A DNA stretch of 22,782 nucleotides from Syntrophomonadaceae bacterium (GTDB taxonomy: Bacteria > Bacillota > Dethiobacteria > DTU022): positions 1 through 22,782 of the forward strand of contig SLBE01000028.1 in assembly GCA_007126465.1 (NCBI GenBank), in the 5' to 3' direction. Positions 15,920-22,782 of this stretch are shown in pieces. Each line of letters begins with the position of its first letter. Position 1 is the first letter of the stretch. Position numbers and translations under genes: made by a program. A model generated the notes under the pieces. The model was not told where the DNA came from. It worked only from the letters and a program-made list of their open reading frames with translations, and ran no database searches.

Positions 15920-15934
15920 AAAGGAAGTATCCAG

Positions 15935-17095
15935 ATGAAAAAAATTGCTATCCTTGGCTCCACCGGCTCTATCGGCAGGCAAACTCTTGAGGTAATCGAT
16001 GCGCTTGGTCCTGGTTACCGTGTTGTCGCATTGACAGCAGGCAGCAATTATAAACTGTTGGTCGAACAGGCACGGAAATTTAAGCCTGAAATGATTGTTT
16101 TAAGCGATCATGGAGCAGCTTTAAAACTAAAAGAAGAAACAAAAGATTTAAGCTGCAAAGTTTTAGCGGGTAGTAACGGGCAAATTGCTGCGGCCACATT
16201 GTTTGAAGCAGACCTGGTGGTTATGGCCCAGGCCGGTTTCAGCGGCTTTGAACCGCTGGTGGCGGCCCTTAAGGATGATAAAATGATCGCACTTTGCAAC
16301 AAAGAGTCGCTGGTTATCGGTGGAGAGATACTCGAACGGAAGGGACTGCTTAATCGGGAAAAGCTGCTGCCTGTTGACAGTGAACATTCGGCTATCTGGC
16401 AGTGCCTTGGTTCGTCGAGCCTCGAAGATATAAGCAAAATATATCTGACTGCTTCCGGAGGGCCCTTTTATGGAAAAGAGAGCACTGAGCTTGCAGAAGT
16501 AACTCCCGAGATGGCTCTACAGCATCCTAATTGGACCATGGGAGATAAGATTACCATTGATTCTGCCACAATGATGAACAAGGGGCTGGAAGTAATTGAA
16601 GCCAAATGGTTATTTGACCTGAACCTGGATCAGATCGAAGTTGTCATACACAGGCAAAGTATTATACACTCTATGGTAGAATATAAAGACGGATCAGTTT
16701 TGGCGCAGCTTGGGCTGCCGGATATGAAAGGGCCGATCCAGTATGCCATTACTTATCCGGAGAGACGGGAGAATAACTTTGAAAAGTTTAATCCCTATGG
16801 CCGGGTGCTTGAGTTTGAGAAGCCTGATCGGTTAAACTTCCCCTGCCTGGATCTGGCTTATAGAGCAGCAGCAGCCGGTGGAACAATGCCGGCGGTGTTA
16901 AGCGCTGCCAATGAAGAAGCGGTAAAATTATTTTTAAATGGTACTATCCGGTTCACAGAGATTCCGAAATTGATTGAAAAAGTGATGAATAATCACGAGA
17001 TTATCTGTGAACCTGAAATTGAAGATGCTGTTGAAGCTGACAGGTGGTCACGCCTGGAAGCAGCAGCTGTTATTGAGTTGTTAATAGGAAGGTGA
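15935..17095 (+). CDS. dxr: 1-deoxy-D-xylulose 5-phosphate reductoisomerase
   Basis: Dxr makes 2-C-methyl-D-erythritol 4-phosphate with NADPH, the first committed step of the MEP isoprenoid pathway. It has 386 residues starting at ATG 15935 after AAGGAAG. The NADPH loop is GSTGSIG (8-14). Metal and substrate residues are present: NKESLV, D148 and E150 in PVDSEHSAIWQCL, and N215, K216 and E219 in MMNKGLEVIEAKWLF, equivalent to E. coli N227, K228 and E231. The flexible lid PNWTMGDKITIDSATM precedes them. The C-terminal helical domain includes the conserved AANEEAV. The gene overlaps the ribosome binding site of rseP at its 3' end. Confidence 0.97.
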   Translation: MKKIAILGSTGSIGRQTLEVIDALGPGYRVVALTAGSNYKLLVEQARKFKPEMIVLSDHGAALKLKEETKDLSCKVLAGSNGQIAAATLFEADLVVMAQAGFSGFEPLVAALKDDKMIALCNKESLVIGGEILERKGLLNREKLLPVDSEHSAIWQCLGSSSLEDISKIYLTASGGPFYGKESTELAEVTPEMALQHPNWTMGDKITIDSATMMNKGLEVIEAKWLFDLNLDQIEVVIHRQSIIHSMVEYKDGSVLAQLGLPDMKGPIQYAITYPERRENNFEKFNPYGRVLEFEKPDRLNFPCLDLAYRAAAAGGTMPAVLSAANEEAVKLFLNGTIRFTEIPKLIEKVMNNHEIICEPEIEDAVEADRWSRLEAAAVIELLIGR

Positions 17096-17105
17096 ATTCA
17101 AAGGT

Positions 17106-18131
17106 ATGCAGACTTTAATTGCTTCTATAGTGATTTTTGGAGTACTAATCCTGGTTCATGAACTCGGCCATTATTTTGTTGCAAGGCTGACAGGGATCAG
17201 GGTTTTAGAGCTGGCTATTGGATTTGGGCCTAAGCTTGTTGGCTGGACAAAAAACGGTACTGACTATTCCCTGAGAGTTGTCCCCCTGGGTGGATTCTGC
17301 CGTATGTTGGGCGAAAATCCGGATGAAGCGGCCGAACCGGACAGCTTTCCTCAGCAATCGATTCTTAAAAGAGCGGCAACCCTTTTTGCAGGTTCGGCAA
17401 TGAACCTTGTCCTCGCTTTTGTTTTATTTTTCATCATCTTCTTCTTTATTGTCGGGGTGCCTGATACTGATACTTCAACTATCGGCTATATTGTAGATGA
17501 CTCCCCGGCTGAAGAGGCGGGGATTAAGGAAGGAGATACAATTACGGCAATTGACGGGAACCCTGTATCTACCTGGGACGAAGTTTTAACCACAATTTCC
17601 GCAAAACCGGAACAGGAAATTATACTGACAATTGAAAGAGATGATACGGTTACAGAATTTGCAGTTACCACGGAACTGGCCCCTCAACCGGATGGTGAGC
17701 GCGGGGTAATAGGGATTGGCCCAAAAATTGACATGTATAGTTTTTTCCCGGCCATGGCGGTTAGTTTCGATCGTTTCGGCGATATCCTGACAGCTCTTTA
17801 CCAGGTTGTTGCAGGACAGGCTCCGCTTGATGTGGCCGGACCGGTAGGCATAGTGCACACAATCGGCGAGGTGGCTCAGACCGGATTTGTTAACCTGCTC
17901 GTTTTGACAGCGCTGATCAGCATTAATCTCGGCATAATTAACCTGCTGCCTGTACCGGCATTAGATGGGGGCAGGCTTTTATTCCTGTTGATTGAAGCAG
18001 TCCGGGGCCGTCCCATTGAACCGGAAAAAGAAGGCTTTATTCACTTTATTGGTTTTGCACTTCTGATAGCCCTGATATTACTGGTTACATATCAGGATAT
18101 TCTGCGCTTTATTATCGCGCCGAATAATTAG
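17106..18131 (+). CDS. rseP: RIP metalloprotease RseP (site-2 protease family)
   Basis: This is an intramembrane zinc protease (RasP in Bacillus) that cleaves anti-sigma factors, signal peptide remnants and similar membrane substrates. It has 341 residues from ATG 17106, with GGAAGGTGA at 17087-17095. The first helix holds HELGH (H18, E19, H22); the second zinc site is in NLLPVPALDGGRLLF with D287. Between them lie a second helix (about 98-120), one PDZ domain (about 125-205, with SPAEEAGIKEGDTITAIDG), and an AGPVGI segment. A final helix is at about 315-335. One PDZ domain is normal for Gram-positive members, whereas E. coli RseP has two. The usual next gene in Bacillus, proS, is absent; ispG follows. 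Confidence 0.95.
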   Translation: MQTLIASIVIFGVLILVHELGHYFVARLTGIRVLELAIGFGPKLVGWTKNGTDYSLRVVPLGGFCRMLGENPDEAAEPDSFPQQSILKRAATLFAGSAMNLVLAFVLFFIIFFFIVGVPDTDTSTIGYIVDDSPAEEAGIKEGDTITAIDGNPVSTWDEVLTTISAKPEQEIILTIERDDTVTEFAVTTELAPQPDGERGVIGIGPKIDMYSFFPAMAVSFDRFGDILTALYQVVAGQAPLDVAGPVGIVHTIGEVAQTGFVNLLVLTALISINLGIINLLPVPALDGGRLLFLLIEAVRGRPIEPEKEGFIHFIGFALLIALILLVTYQDILRFIIAPNN

Positions 18132-18175
18132 TCGAATTAAATATGCCTTAAAATGTAACCTGGTGGTGCTGGAAC

Positions 18176-19237
18176 ATGGATCAACCTGAGCGAAGGAAGA
18201 CAAGGGTTGTTAAGGTTGGTAAGCTGATGATTGGTGGAACGGCGCCGATTTCAATCCAGTCGATGACTAATACTGAGCCCCACGATTACGATGCAACCCT
18301 GGCCCAGATCAGGGATCTGGCTGAAGCAGGTGCTGAACTGGTAAGGGTGGCAATTCCAGACAAAAAAACATTGCCAGTTTTTAAAAAGCTGGTGCAGAAC
18401 TGTCAGCTGCCCCTGGTCGGTGATATACATTTTGATCCTGAGCTGGCTGCCCTGGCCCTGGATAACGGTGCAGCAAAGATCAGGATCAACCCGGGTAATA
18501 TAGGGGGAACAAAAAGACTGGAAGCCCTGGCTCTAAAAGCAAAAGACCGTAATGCAGCTATCCGGATTGGAGTAAACGCCGGTTCTTTGGAACGCAGGTT
18601 ATTGCAAAAATACAGGGGTGCAACCGCTGAAGCTATGGTTGATTCGGCGGCAGGCTACCTGGAAATATTTGAAAATGCAGGCTTTGATAATCTTGTCGTT
18701 TCCCTGAAAGCTTCGGATGTTTACACAACCATTAAAGCAAACCGTCTTTTTGCAAAAGATTATGATTACCCCCTGCACCTGGGAGTAACGGAAGCAGGCC
18801 CACCTTCAACCGGCCTGCTCAAGGGAGCAATAGGGATCGGCGCTTTACTGGCTGATGGTATCGGTGATACGGTTCGTGTATCTTTAACGGCTTCACCGCT
18901 TGAGGAAATAAAGGCAGCTAAAAAAATACTCCAGGCTCTCGGCATAAGAATATTTACACCCGATCTGATATCATGTCCGACCTGCGGGCGCTGTGAAATT
19001 GACCTGGTTCCGCTGGTCAATCAAGTAGAAAAATTACTGGAAAACTATAAAGAGCCACTTAAGGTGGCAGTGATGGGATGTGCCGTTAACGGGCCTGGTG
19101 AAGCAAAAGATGCAGACGTAGGGATATCAGCAGGGAAGAAAAAAGGAATTCTTTTCAAGCAAGGCAAGGTGGTCAAGACTGTCGAGCAAGATAAATTGCT
19201 TGAAGCATTACAAAACGAATTGAACAGCTATAGATAA
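18176..19237 (+). CDS. ispG: 4-hydroxy-3-methylbut-2-enyl diphosphate synthase (flavodoxin/ferredoxin)
   Basis: IspG (GcpE) reductively opens MEcPP to HMBPP, the penultimate MEP pathway step, using a [4Fe-4S] cluster. It has 353 residues from ATG 18176; only a poor GGTGGTG (18162-18168) precedes it. The N-terminal TIM barrel shows SIQSMTNT, AGAELVRVAIP, PLVGDIHFD, KIRINPGNIG and IRIGVNAGSLE. The cluster ligands C267, C270, C302 and E309 lie in SCPTCGRCE and MGCAVNGPGEA, spaced as in E. coli (C270, C273, C305, E312). It is the short bacterial form without the plant insert. With dxr upstream, two steps of one pathway share the operon. The start is the only soft point. Confidence 0.97.
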   Translation: MDQPERRKTRVVKVGKLMIGGTAPISIQSMTNTEPHDYDATLAQIRDLAEAGAELVRVAIPDKKTLPVFKKLVQNCQLPLVGDIHFDPELAALALDNGAAKIRINPGNIGGTKRLEALALKAKDRNAAIRIGVNAGSLERRLLQKYRGATAEAMVDSAAGYLEIFENAGFDNLVVSLKASDVYTTIKANRLFAKDYDYPLHLGVTEAGPPSTGLLKGAIGIGALLADGIGDTVRVSLTASPLEEIKAAKKILQALGIRIFTPDLISCPTCGRCEIDLVPLVNQVEKLLENYKEPLKVAVMGCAVNGPGEAKDADVGISAGKKKGILFKQGKVVKTVEQDKLLEALQNELNSYR

Positions 19238-19253
19238 AGAAATTATTGCTGCC

Positions 19254-19361
19254 CAGCCTGTTTAAGAAAACTGAAACGAGCATAAAGTGCAGACCTGGAA
19301 CTACCGTTTTAGAAAAGCCTGAAGCGAATGTTAAGCGAGTGCAGTTTGCTTAAACAGGCTG
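19254..19361 (+). repeat. 108-base element with near-perfect 20-bp inverted ends (dispersed repeat, copy B)
   Basis: The left arm 19254-19273 (CAGCCTGTTTAAGAAAACTG) and the right arm 19342-19361 (CAGTTTGCTTAAACAGGCTG) are complementary at 19 of 20 positions. The 68 bases between contain a degenerate direct copy of the left part: TTTAAGAAAACTGAAACGA (19261-19279) resembles TTTTAGAAAAGCCTGAAGCGA (19307-19327), and both lead to GTGCAG. The left half (19254-19309) is also found at 10965-11019 on the other strand. It begins 17 bases after the ispG stop. As RNA it would form a long hairpin; no T-run follows directly. I see no coding capacity and no clear target-site duplication. Confidence 0.7.
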
Positions 19362-19374
19362 AGAGACCGCCATT

Positions 19375-19403
19375 TTTAAGGCAAAAGCAGTGAGAGTTAT
19401 AAT
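19375..19403 (+). promoter_or_regulatory. Candidate promoter for the glycosyltransferase gene
   Basis: A perfect TATAAT lies at 19398-19403. The hexamer 17 bases upstream is TTTAAG (19375-19380), a weak -35. Transcription would start near 19410, about 43 bases before the ATG at 19453. It lies just downstream of the inverted-repeat element. Confidence 0.45.
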
Positions 19404-19452
19404 ATGAATATACTTCTATAGTTGTGGTAGAGTGAGACAGGGGAGGAAGATT

Positions 19453-20100
19453 ATGAAAATAGCGGCTATAATACCGGCCTATAATGAAGAAAAAACGATT
19501 AGCAGTGTTTTAAAAGCACTTCAGGAGTCAAACCTGGTTGATCAGATTATTGTAGTAAGTGATGGGTCTGAGGATAGAACGGTTGAAGCCGCTTCTGCTT
19601 TTAACCAGGTCCTGGTGGTAGACCTGCTTGAAAACAGGGGCAAGGGCGGAGCTGTCGTTGCCGGTCTGAAACGTTCCACGGCGGAAGTTATTCTTATCCT
19701 TGATGCTGATTTGATAGGTTTGACGGAAAAGCATATTGAAGAGCTCCTTAAACCGGTCTTAAACGGGGAGACGTTAATGTCGATCGGTATTTTCCAAAAA
19801 GGCCGGGCTGCAACTGATATGGCGCAGAAAATGGCGCCATTTTTATCAGGACAGCGCGCATTAAAAAGAGAACTATTGGAAAATACATCCGATCTGGACC
19901 TGTCACGCTTCGGGATAGAGGTAGCATTACACAAGTATATTGATGAAAACAATATTGAAGCGGTAGAGGTCCAGCTGCCCGACCTTTCACATGTTATGAA
20001 AGAAGAAAAGCTTGGCTTATGGAAAGGTATCCTGGCAAGGTCAAAAATGTACTGGGAAATTTTCAAATATGTGTTAAGGATTGATACCGGAGCGAAATAA
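19453..20100 (+). CDS. Family 2 glycosyltransferase, target unknown
   Basis: I start at ATG 19453 (215 residues), with GGGAGGA at 19441-19447 and the standard N-terminus KIAAIIPAYNEEKTI. A GT-A fold is clear: nucleotide-binding VVSDGSEDRT, then LENRGKGGAVVAGLK, and the metal-binding DxD as LILDADLIGL. The fold ends without the long C-terminal membrane helices of dolichyl-phosphate mannosyltransferase relatives; there is no signal peptide or membrane segment, so it is probably cytoplasmic. After the DAD motif come QKMAPFLSGQRALKRELL and FGIEVALHKYI, features seen in short family 2 transferases acting on lipid-linked or small acceptors. Donor and acceptor cannot be named. It sits between ispG and rimP, where Bacillus has proS and polC, with its own promoter and a weak terminator, so it seems a separate unit. 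Confidence 0.88.
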   Translation: MKIAAIIPAYNEEKTISSVLKALQESNLVDQIIVVSDGSEDRTVEAASAFNQVLVVDLLENRGKGGAVVAGLKRSTAEVILILDADLIGLTEKHIEELLKPVLNGETLMSIGIFQKGRAATDMAQKMAPFLSGQRALKRELLENTSDLDLSRFGIEVALHKYIDENNIEAVEVQLPDLSHVMKEEKLGLWKGILARSKMYWEIFKYVLRIDTGAK

Positions 20101-20117
20101 CAAGCAGCCCGGAATCC

Positions 20118-20146
20118 TTGCGCTTTGCGCATTTTTATGATAAATT
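20118..20146 (+). promoter_or_regulatory. Candidate promoter of the rimP-nusA-infB operon
   Basis: TTGCGC (20118-20123) is followed after 17 bases by TAAATT (20141-20146), with TGA (20138-20140) as a TGn extension. A transcript from about 20153 would carry the hairpin at 20178-20202. Moderate match only; it overlaps the weak terminator. Confidence 0.4.
20119..20136 (+). terminator. Possible weak terminator after the glycosyltransferase gene
   Basis: TGCGC (20119-20123) and GCGCA (20127-20131) form a 5-bp stem with a TTT loop, followed directly by TTTTT (20132-20136). The stem is short for an intrinsic terminator, and it overlaps the candidate -35 of the next operon. Confidence 0.4.
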
Positions 20147-20177
20147 ATATTGGGTAAAGTTGTAGTGGTTTATTGAC

Positions 20178-20202
20178 GAAGGGTGGGGCATTCCCACTCT
20201 TT
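20178..20202 (+). promoter_or_regulatory. rimP leader hairpin
   Basis: GAAGGGTGGG (20178-20187) pairs with CCCACTCTTT (20193-20202) around GCATT, a 10-bp stem including two G-T pairs. It ends six bases before the rimP Shine-Dalgarno AAAGGAG (20209-20215). A T-rich 3' arm makes it resemble a partial terminator, so attenuation of the nusA operon by this hairpin is possible. NusA operons are known to be autoregulated in some bacteria; control here is inference. Confidence 0.5.
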
Positions 20203-20223
20203 CATGTTAAAGGAGCAAATGTT

Positions 20224-20697
20224 TTGAGCAGGGAAGAGGTCCGCGATAATTTAATTGCTTTAATCGAGCCTTTTCTTGAGGAAATGGGTTTTGAACTGGT
20301 CCGTCTTGATTATGCTGCAGGCAAACACGGACGGCTGCAGCTTTTTATTGATACAGAAGGCGGAGTTACTATAGATCATTGTGAAGAAGTAAGCCGAGCT
20401 CTCTCCGATTTTCTTGATATTCACGATCCCATCCCAAACGCCTATACACTTGAAGTTTCTTCGCCGGGGCTGGAAAGACCGCTGACAAAAAAAGAACATT
20501 TTCAGCGATTCCAGGGTGAGAAAGTGAAAGTTAAAACTTGCGAAGCAATAGAAGGCAGCAGGAAGTTTAGCGGAGTTCTACAGAGAGCCGGCAATGATAA
20601 TATTGAAATACTCGGGGATGATGGAAACACTGTAGTAATAACATATAATAATATTGATCGGGCAAATCTCTGGTATCCAGACCCGGGCAAAGCTTAA
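20224..20697 (+). CDS. rimP: Ribosome maturation factor RimP
   Basis: RimP is needed for 30S subunit maturation. I choose TTG 20224 (157 residues, as in Bacillus YlxS at about 156), placed by AAAGGAG at 20209-20215. An in-frame ATG at 20173 would add 17 residues that read through the leader hairpin and is unlikely. The N-terminal domain carries EPFLEEMGFELVRLDY and LQLFIDTEGGVTIDHCEEVSRALSDFLD, then the family motif YTLEVSSPGLERPL, and the C-terminal Sm-like domain with GEKVKVKT and FSGVLQ. The stop lies 43 bases before nusA, and the order rimP-nusA-rnpM-infB is conserved. Confidence 0.95.
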   Translation: MSREEVRDNLIALIEPFLEEMGFELVRLDYAAGKHGRLQLFIDTEGGVTIDHCEEVSRALSDFLDIHDPIPNAYTLEVSSPGLERPLTKKEHFQRFQGEKVKVKTCEAIEGSRKFSGVLQRAGNDNIEILGDDGNTVVITYNNIDRANLWYPDPGKA

Positions 20698-20740
20698 GTT
20701 TAGGTATCTGAAGATTTTCGGAAAGGAGGTAGGAATTAAA

Positions 20741-22021
20741 GTGAACAAAGATTTATTTGCAGCAATAGAATCGCTGGAAAAGGAGAAAGGGATTAGTAAA
20801 GAAGTTCTATTTGAGGCGCTGGAAGTAGCTCTCGTTTCAGCCTATAAAAGAAACTTTCAATCAGCTCCTGCGGTAAATGTAACCCTCGATCGTGAAACAG
20901 GCGAGATCAAGGTTTTTTCAGAGCTGAAAGTTGTGGAAGAAGTTGAATCAGACGAGACTGAAGTAAGCCTGTATGAAGCAAGGGTTTACGATCCTCACTG
21001 CCAGGTGGGCGATACAGTAGAAATGGAGGTAACGCCGAAAGAGTTTGGCCGAATTGCCGCACAGACGGCAAAGCAGGTTGTAATTCAGAGAATTCGTGAA
21101 GCTGAACGTGAATTGATTTACGAAAACTTTGTTGATAGAACCGAGGAGGTCATAACCGGCCTGGTCCGGCGTTTTGAACAGCGAAATGTTATTGTAGACC
21201 TTGGCAGAACTGAAGCTGTTCTTCCCGTGGAAGAACAAATTCCGCATGAAAGGTACAGGCAGGGTGAAAGAGTAAAGGCATTTATACTTGATGTCAAGAA
21301 AACGACAAAGGGACCACAGATAATTGTCAGCAGGACTCATACCGGCTTTCTGAAAAGACTGTTTGAGATGGAAGTCCCAGAAATTTATGAAGGGATCGTT
21401 GAAGTAAAAGCGGCAGCAAGGGAGGCAGGGCATCGTTCCAAGCTTGCTGTAATATCGCATAACCAGGACATAGATCCGGTTGGTGCCTGTGTAGGGCCAA
21501 AAGGCAGCAGGGTTCAGGCTATCAGCAATGAGTTAAAGGGAGAAAAAATTGATATCATTAAGTGGAGTGAAGTAACGGAAGAGTATATTGGCAATGCTCT
21601 CAGCCCGGCCAAGGTATCTTCGGTTATGGTTAATTATGAAGAAAAATCCGCTTCAGTAGTAGTCCCCGATAATCAGCTGTCACTTGCCATCGGCAAGGAA
21701 GGGCAGAATGCTCGATTGGCTGCACGCATTACCGGCTGGAAAGTCGATATATCAAGTGAAACACAGTTTACAGAGAAAAGCCTTTCAGCTATAGGGCTTA
21801 CCGGGGATGCTGAAGAAGTTCCGGACGATGAGGACAAAGAAAAGCCGGAAGCTCTTGCAGGTAATGAAGCAGAAACCGAACAGGCTGAAGAAAATGACGC
21901 AGCCGAAAGTGAAGAAAATAGCGTGGTTGAAACAGAAAATGAAGAAACAATGACTGAAAATGAGTCCACAGGTGAAGAAGAGCCTGAGGAGGAAATGAAA
22001 CAGGATGATAAAGAAGCGTAA
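20741..22021 (+). CDS. nusA: Transcription elongation factor NusA with acidic C-terminal tail
   Basis: NusA binds RNA polymerase and modulates pausing, termination and antitermination. The start is GTG 20741, set by GAAAGGAGGT (20721-20730) and by the conserved N-terminus NKDLFAAIESLEKEKG; an in-frame ATG at 20654 lies inside rimP. It has 426 residues. Domains in order are the polymerase-binding N-terminal domain (1 to about 130, ending ERELIYENF), an S1 domain (about 135-200, with VDLGRTEAVLP), KH1 (VGPKGSRVQ) and KH2 (IGKEGQNARLAA) ending near 345. Residues 356-426 are a tail with 33 Asp/Glu of 71. Bacillus NusA ends near 370 without such a tail; the E. coli acidic repeats are a different, folded unit. 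The 3' end overlaps rnpM by 17 bases. Confidence 0.96.
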   Translation: MNKDLFAAIESLEKEKGISKEVLFEALEVALVSAYKRNFQSAPAVNVTLDRETGEIKVFSELKVVEEVESDETEVSLYEARVYDPHCQVGDTVEMEVTPKEFGRIAAQTAKQVVIQRIREAERELIYENFVDRTEEVITGLVRRFEQRNVIVDLGRTEAVLPVEEQIPHERYRQGERVKAFILDVKKTTKGPQIIVSRTHTGFLKRLFEMEVPEIYEGIVEVKAAAREAGHRSKLAVISHNQDIDPVGACVGPKGSRVQAISNELKGEKIDIIKWSEVTEEYIGNALSPAKVSSVMVNYEEKSASVVVPDNQLSLAIGKEGQNARLAARITGWKVDISSETQFTEKSLSAIGLTGDAEEVPDDEDKEKPEALAGNEAETEQAEENDAAESEENSVVETENEETMTENESTGEEEPEEEMKQDDKEA

Positions 22022-22292
22022 GATCCCCATGCGGGTATGTATCGGCTGCCTGCAGAAAATGACAAAAAAAGAGCTGATCCGGATAGTAAGAACTCCCGAT
22101 GGAGAGGTTTCATTGGACAGTACCGGCAAAAAATCCGGCAGGGGAGCTTATATATGTAGAAAGCAGGAATGTTTCAAAAAAGCAATAAAAGGTAAACGGT
22201 TGGAAAAAAACCTGCACATGCCTGTAGATGAGGGTTTGTTAAATGATCTGGCTGTATTACTTGACAAAGATAAGGAAGTCAATGGTCCATGA
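22005..22292 (+). CDS. rnpM: RNase P modulator RnpM (YlxR, DUF448)
   Basis: The protein is a small basic RNA-binding protein of 95 residues. It starts at ATG 22005 inside the nusA tail; GAGGAGG at 21986-21992 is the likely ribosome binding site. The YlxR fold is shown by MRVCIGCLQKMTKKELIRIVR, GEVSLDSTGKKSGRGAYIC and the following EC-FKKAIKGKRLEK region. The motif GRGAYIC is the family hallmark. The Bacillus protein has been reported to bind RNase P RNA and affect its activity; the name rests on that. Cysteines at CIGC and later could bind metal in this homologue. The gene that usually follows, ylxQ (an L7Ae-type protein), is absent. Confidence 0.93.
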   Translation: MIKKRKIPMRVCIGCLQKMTKKELIRIVRTPDGEVSLDSTGKKSGRGAYICRKQECFKKAIKGKRLEKNLHMPVDEGLLNDLAVLLDKDKEVNGP

Positions 22293-22309
22293 CAGGGAGG
22301 GCTTACCTT

Positions 22310-22324
22310 ATGGAGGTGTTTTAG
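22310..22324 (+). other. Minimal ORF (Met-Glu-Val-Phe-stop) abutting infB
   Basis: ATG GAG GTG TTT TAG occupies 22310-22324, and the infB ATG begins at the next base. AGGGAGG (22294-22300) lies nine bases upstream of the small ORF. The Shine-Dalgarno of infB, GGAGGTG, lies inside the small ORF. Translation of the four codons is not shown and it may be chance. Confidence 0.25.
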
Positions 22325-22782
22325 ATGAGCAAGGTTAGAGTTTATGAGTTAGCTAAAGAACTGGGAATAGCCAGTAAAAAGCTCATTGAAGTTATGGAAA
22401 ATATGGATATTAAAGTCAATAACCATATGAGTACATTGACTGATGATGAGGCTGAAAAAGTTATGTCAATCCTAACCGGGAAAACTGGTGACAGACAACC
22501 GGATAAAGAGGATGCTGAAGCAAAGAAAGACGGGGCCGTCAAAAAACCTGAGGAAAAAGCTGAAGCAAAAACTGAAGAAAAACCTGGGAAAAAAGCTGAA
22601 GCAAAGAAAGAGGATACAGGGGAAGAAAAGCCTGCTCCCAGCCGCAAAGCCAGGAAAGCGATCCAGGAAGAAAAAAGAGCTGCCGCCATTAAAGCGCAAA
22701 AGCCAAAAATAAGGCTGGAAGGACAGGTGACCGTTGCTGAGCTGGCCGGGCATTTTGATCTGCCTGCTACTCAGTTAATAAC
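22325..22782 (+). CDS. infB: Translation initiation factor IF-2, N-terminal part
   Basis: ATG 22325 follows TGGAGGTG (22311-22318). The frame stays open to the end of the window, giving 152 residues of a protein usually of 700-1000. The first about 50 residues are an IF2 N-terminal domain (KVRVYELAKELGIASKKLIEVMENMDIKV, continuing to VNNHMSTL). A linker of about 70 residues follows, very rich in Lys, Glu and Ala, with an imperfect repeat around EEKAEAK. A second IF2 N-terminal domain starts at about residue 130 (RLEGQVTVAELAGHF). The GTPase core lies outside. Genes such as rbfA are expected downstream but cannot be seen. Confidence 0.95.
   Translation, partial: MSKVRVYELAKELGIASKKLIEVMENMDIKVNNHMSTLTDDEAEKVMSILTGKTGDRQPDKEDAEAKKDGAVKKPEEKAEAKTEEKPGKKAEAKKEDTGEEKPAPSRKARKAIQEEKRAAAIKAQKPKIRLEGQVTVAELAGHFDLPATQLI

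Noticed and set aside
19254..19361. Known riboswitch, T-box or CRISPR repeat
   Set aside because: No match to conserved cores I can recall (for example no T-box GGTGGNACC), and there are no regularly spaced identical repeats.
22342..22689. Ser/Phe/Ala-rich ORF opposite infB
   Set aside because: It is the antisense of the Lys/Glu/Ala-rich linker of IF-2, whose codons give Ser and Phe on the other strand.

Overview
The window looks like a chromosomal stretch of a Gram-positive anaerobe of the Clostridia type (Firmicutes). The evidence is gene order: dnaE-pfkA-pyk, then rpsB-tsf-pyrH-frr-uppS-cdsA-dxr-rseP, then rimP-nusA-rnpM-infB. Supporting traits are a pyruvate kinase with the extra C-terminal PEP-utiliser domain, strong AGGAGG ribosome binding sites and frequent TTG starts. 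GC content appears to be in the mid-40s by eye (not computed). The genus cannot be fixed from this sequence alone.

Layout: (1) 1-518, the 3' end of a 4-hydroxyphenylacetate 3-hydroxylase / 4-hydroxybutyryl-CoA dehydratase family gene. (2) 602-1696, minus strand, an AI-2E family membrane protein. (3) 1942-9656, plus strand, a run of dnaE, pfkA, pyk, a hotdog thioesterase and a histone-deacetylase-fold hydrolase; it combines DNA replication with the two late control steps of glycolysis. (4) 9653-10927, minus strand, a DUF1015 protein whose stop codon interlocks with that of the deacetylase in one TTAA. (5) 10928-11263, a regulatory intergenic region with a dispersed repeat, a dyad and the strong rpsB promoter. 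(6) rpsB-tsf, closed by a clear intrinsic terminator. (7) pyrH-frr-uppS-cdsA-dxr-rseP-ispG: UMP phosphorylation, ribosome recycling, undecaprenyl and phospholipid precursor synthesis, two steps of the MEP isoprenoid pathway and an intramembrane protease. Dxr and IspG feed UppS with isoprenoid precursors. (8) A repeat element and a lone family 2 glycosyltransferase. (9) rimP-nusA-rnpM-infB, ribosome maturation, transcription elongation and translation initiation; infB runs off the end of the window.

Most of the window is conserved housekeeping sequence, and I see no defence system, prophage, CRISPR array or new multigene pathway. The parts worth a second look are non-coding or small: a repeat present in two copies of about 55 bp (one with a near-perfect 20-bp inverted repeat), a dyad over the rpsB -35 box, several intercistronic hairpins, a four-codon ORF abutting infB, atypical residues in the phosphofructokinase phosphate-donor site, and acidic tails on S2 and NusA. 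Compared with the Bacillus order, accDA, proS, polC and ylxQ are missing from their usual places.
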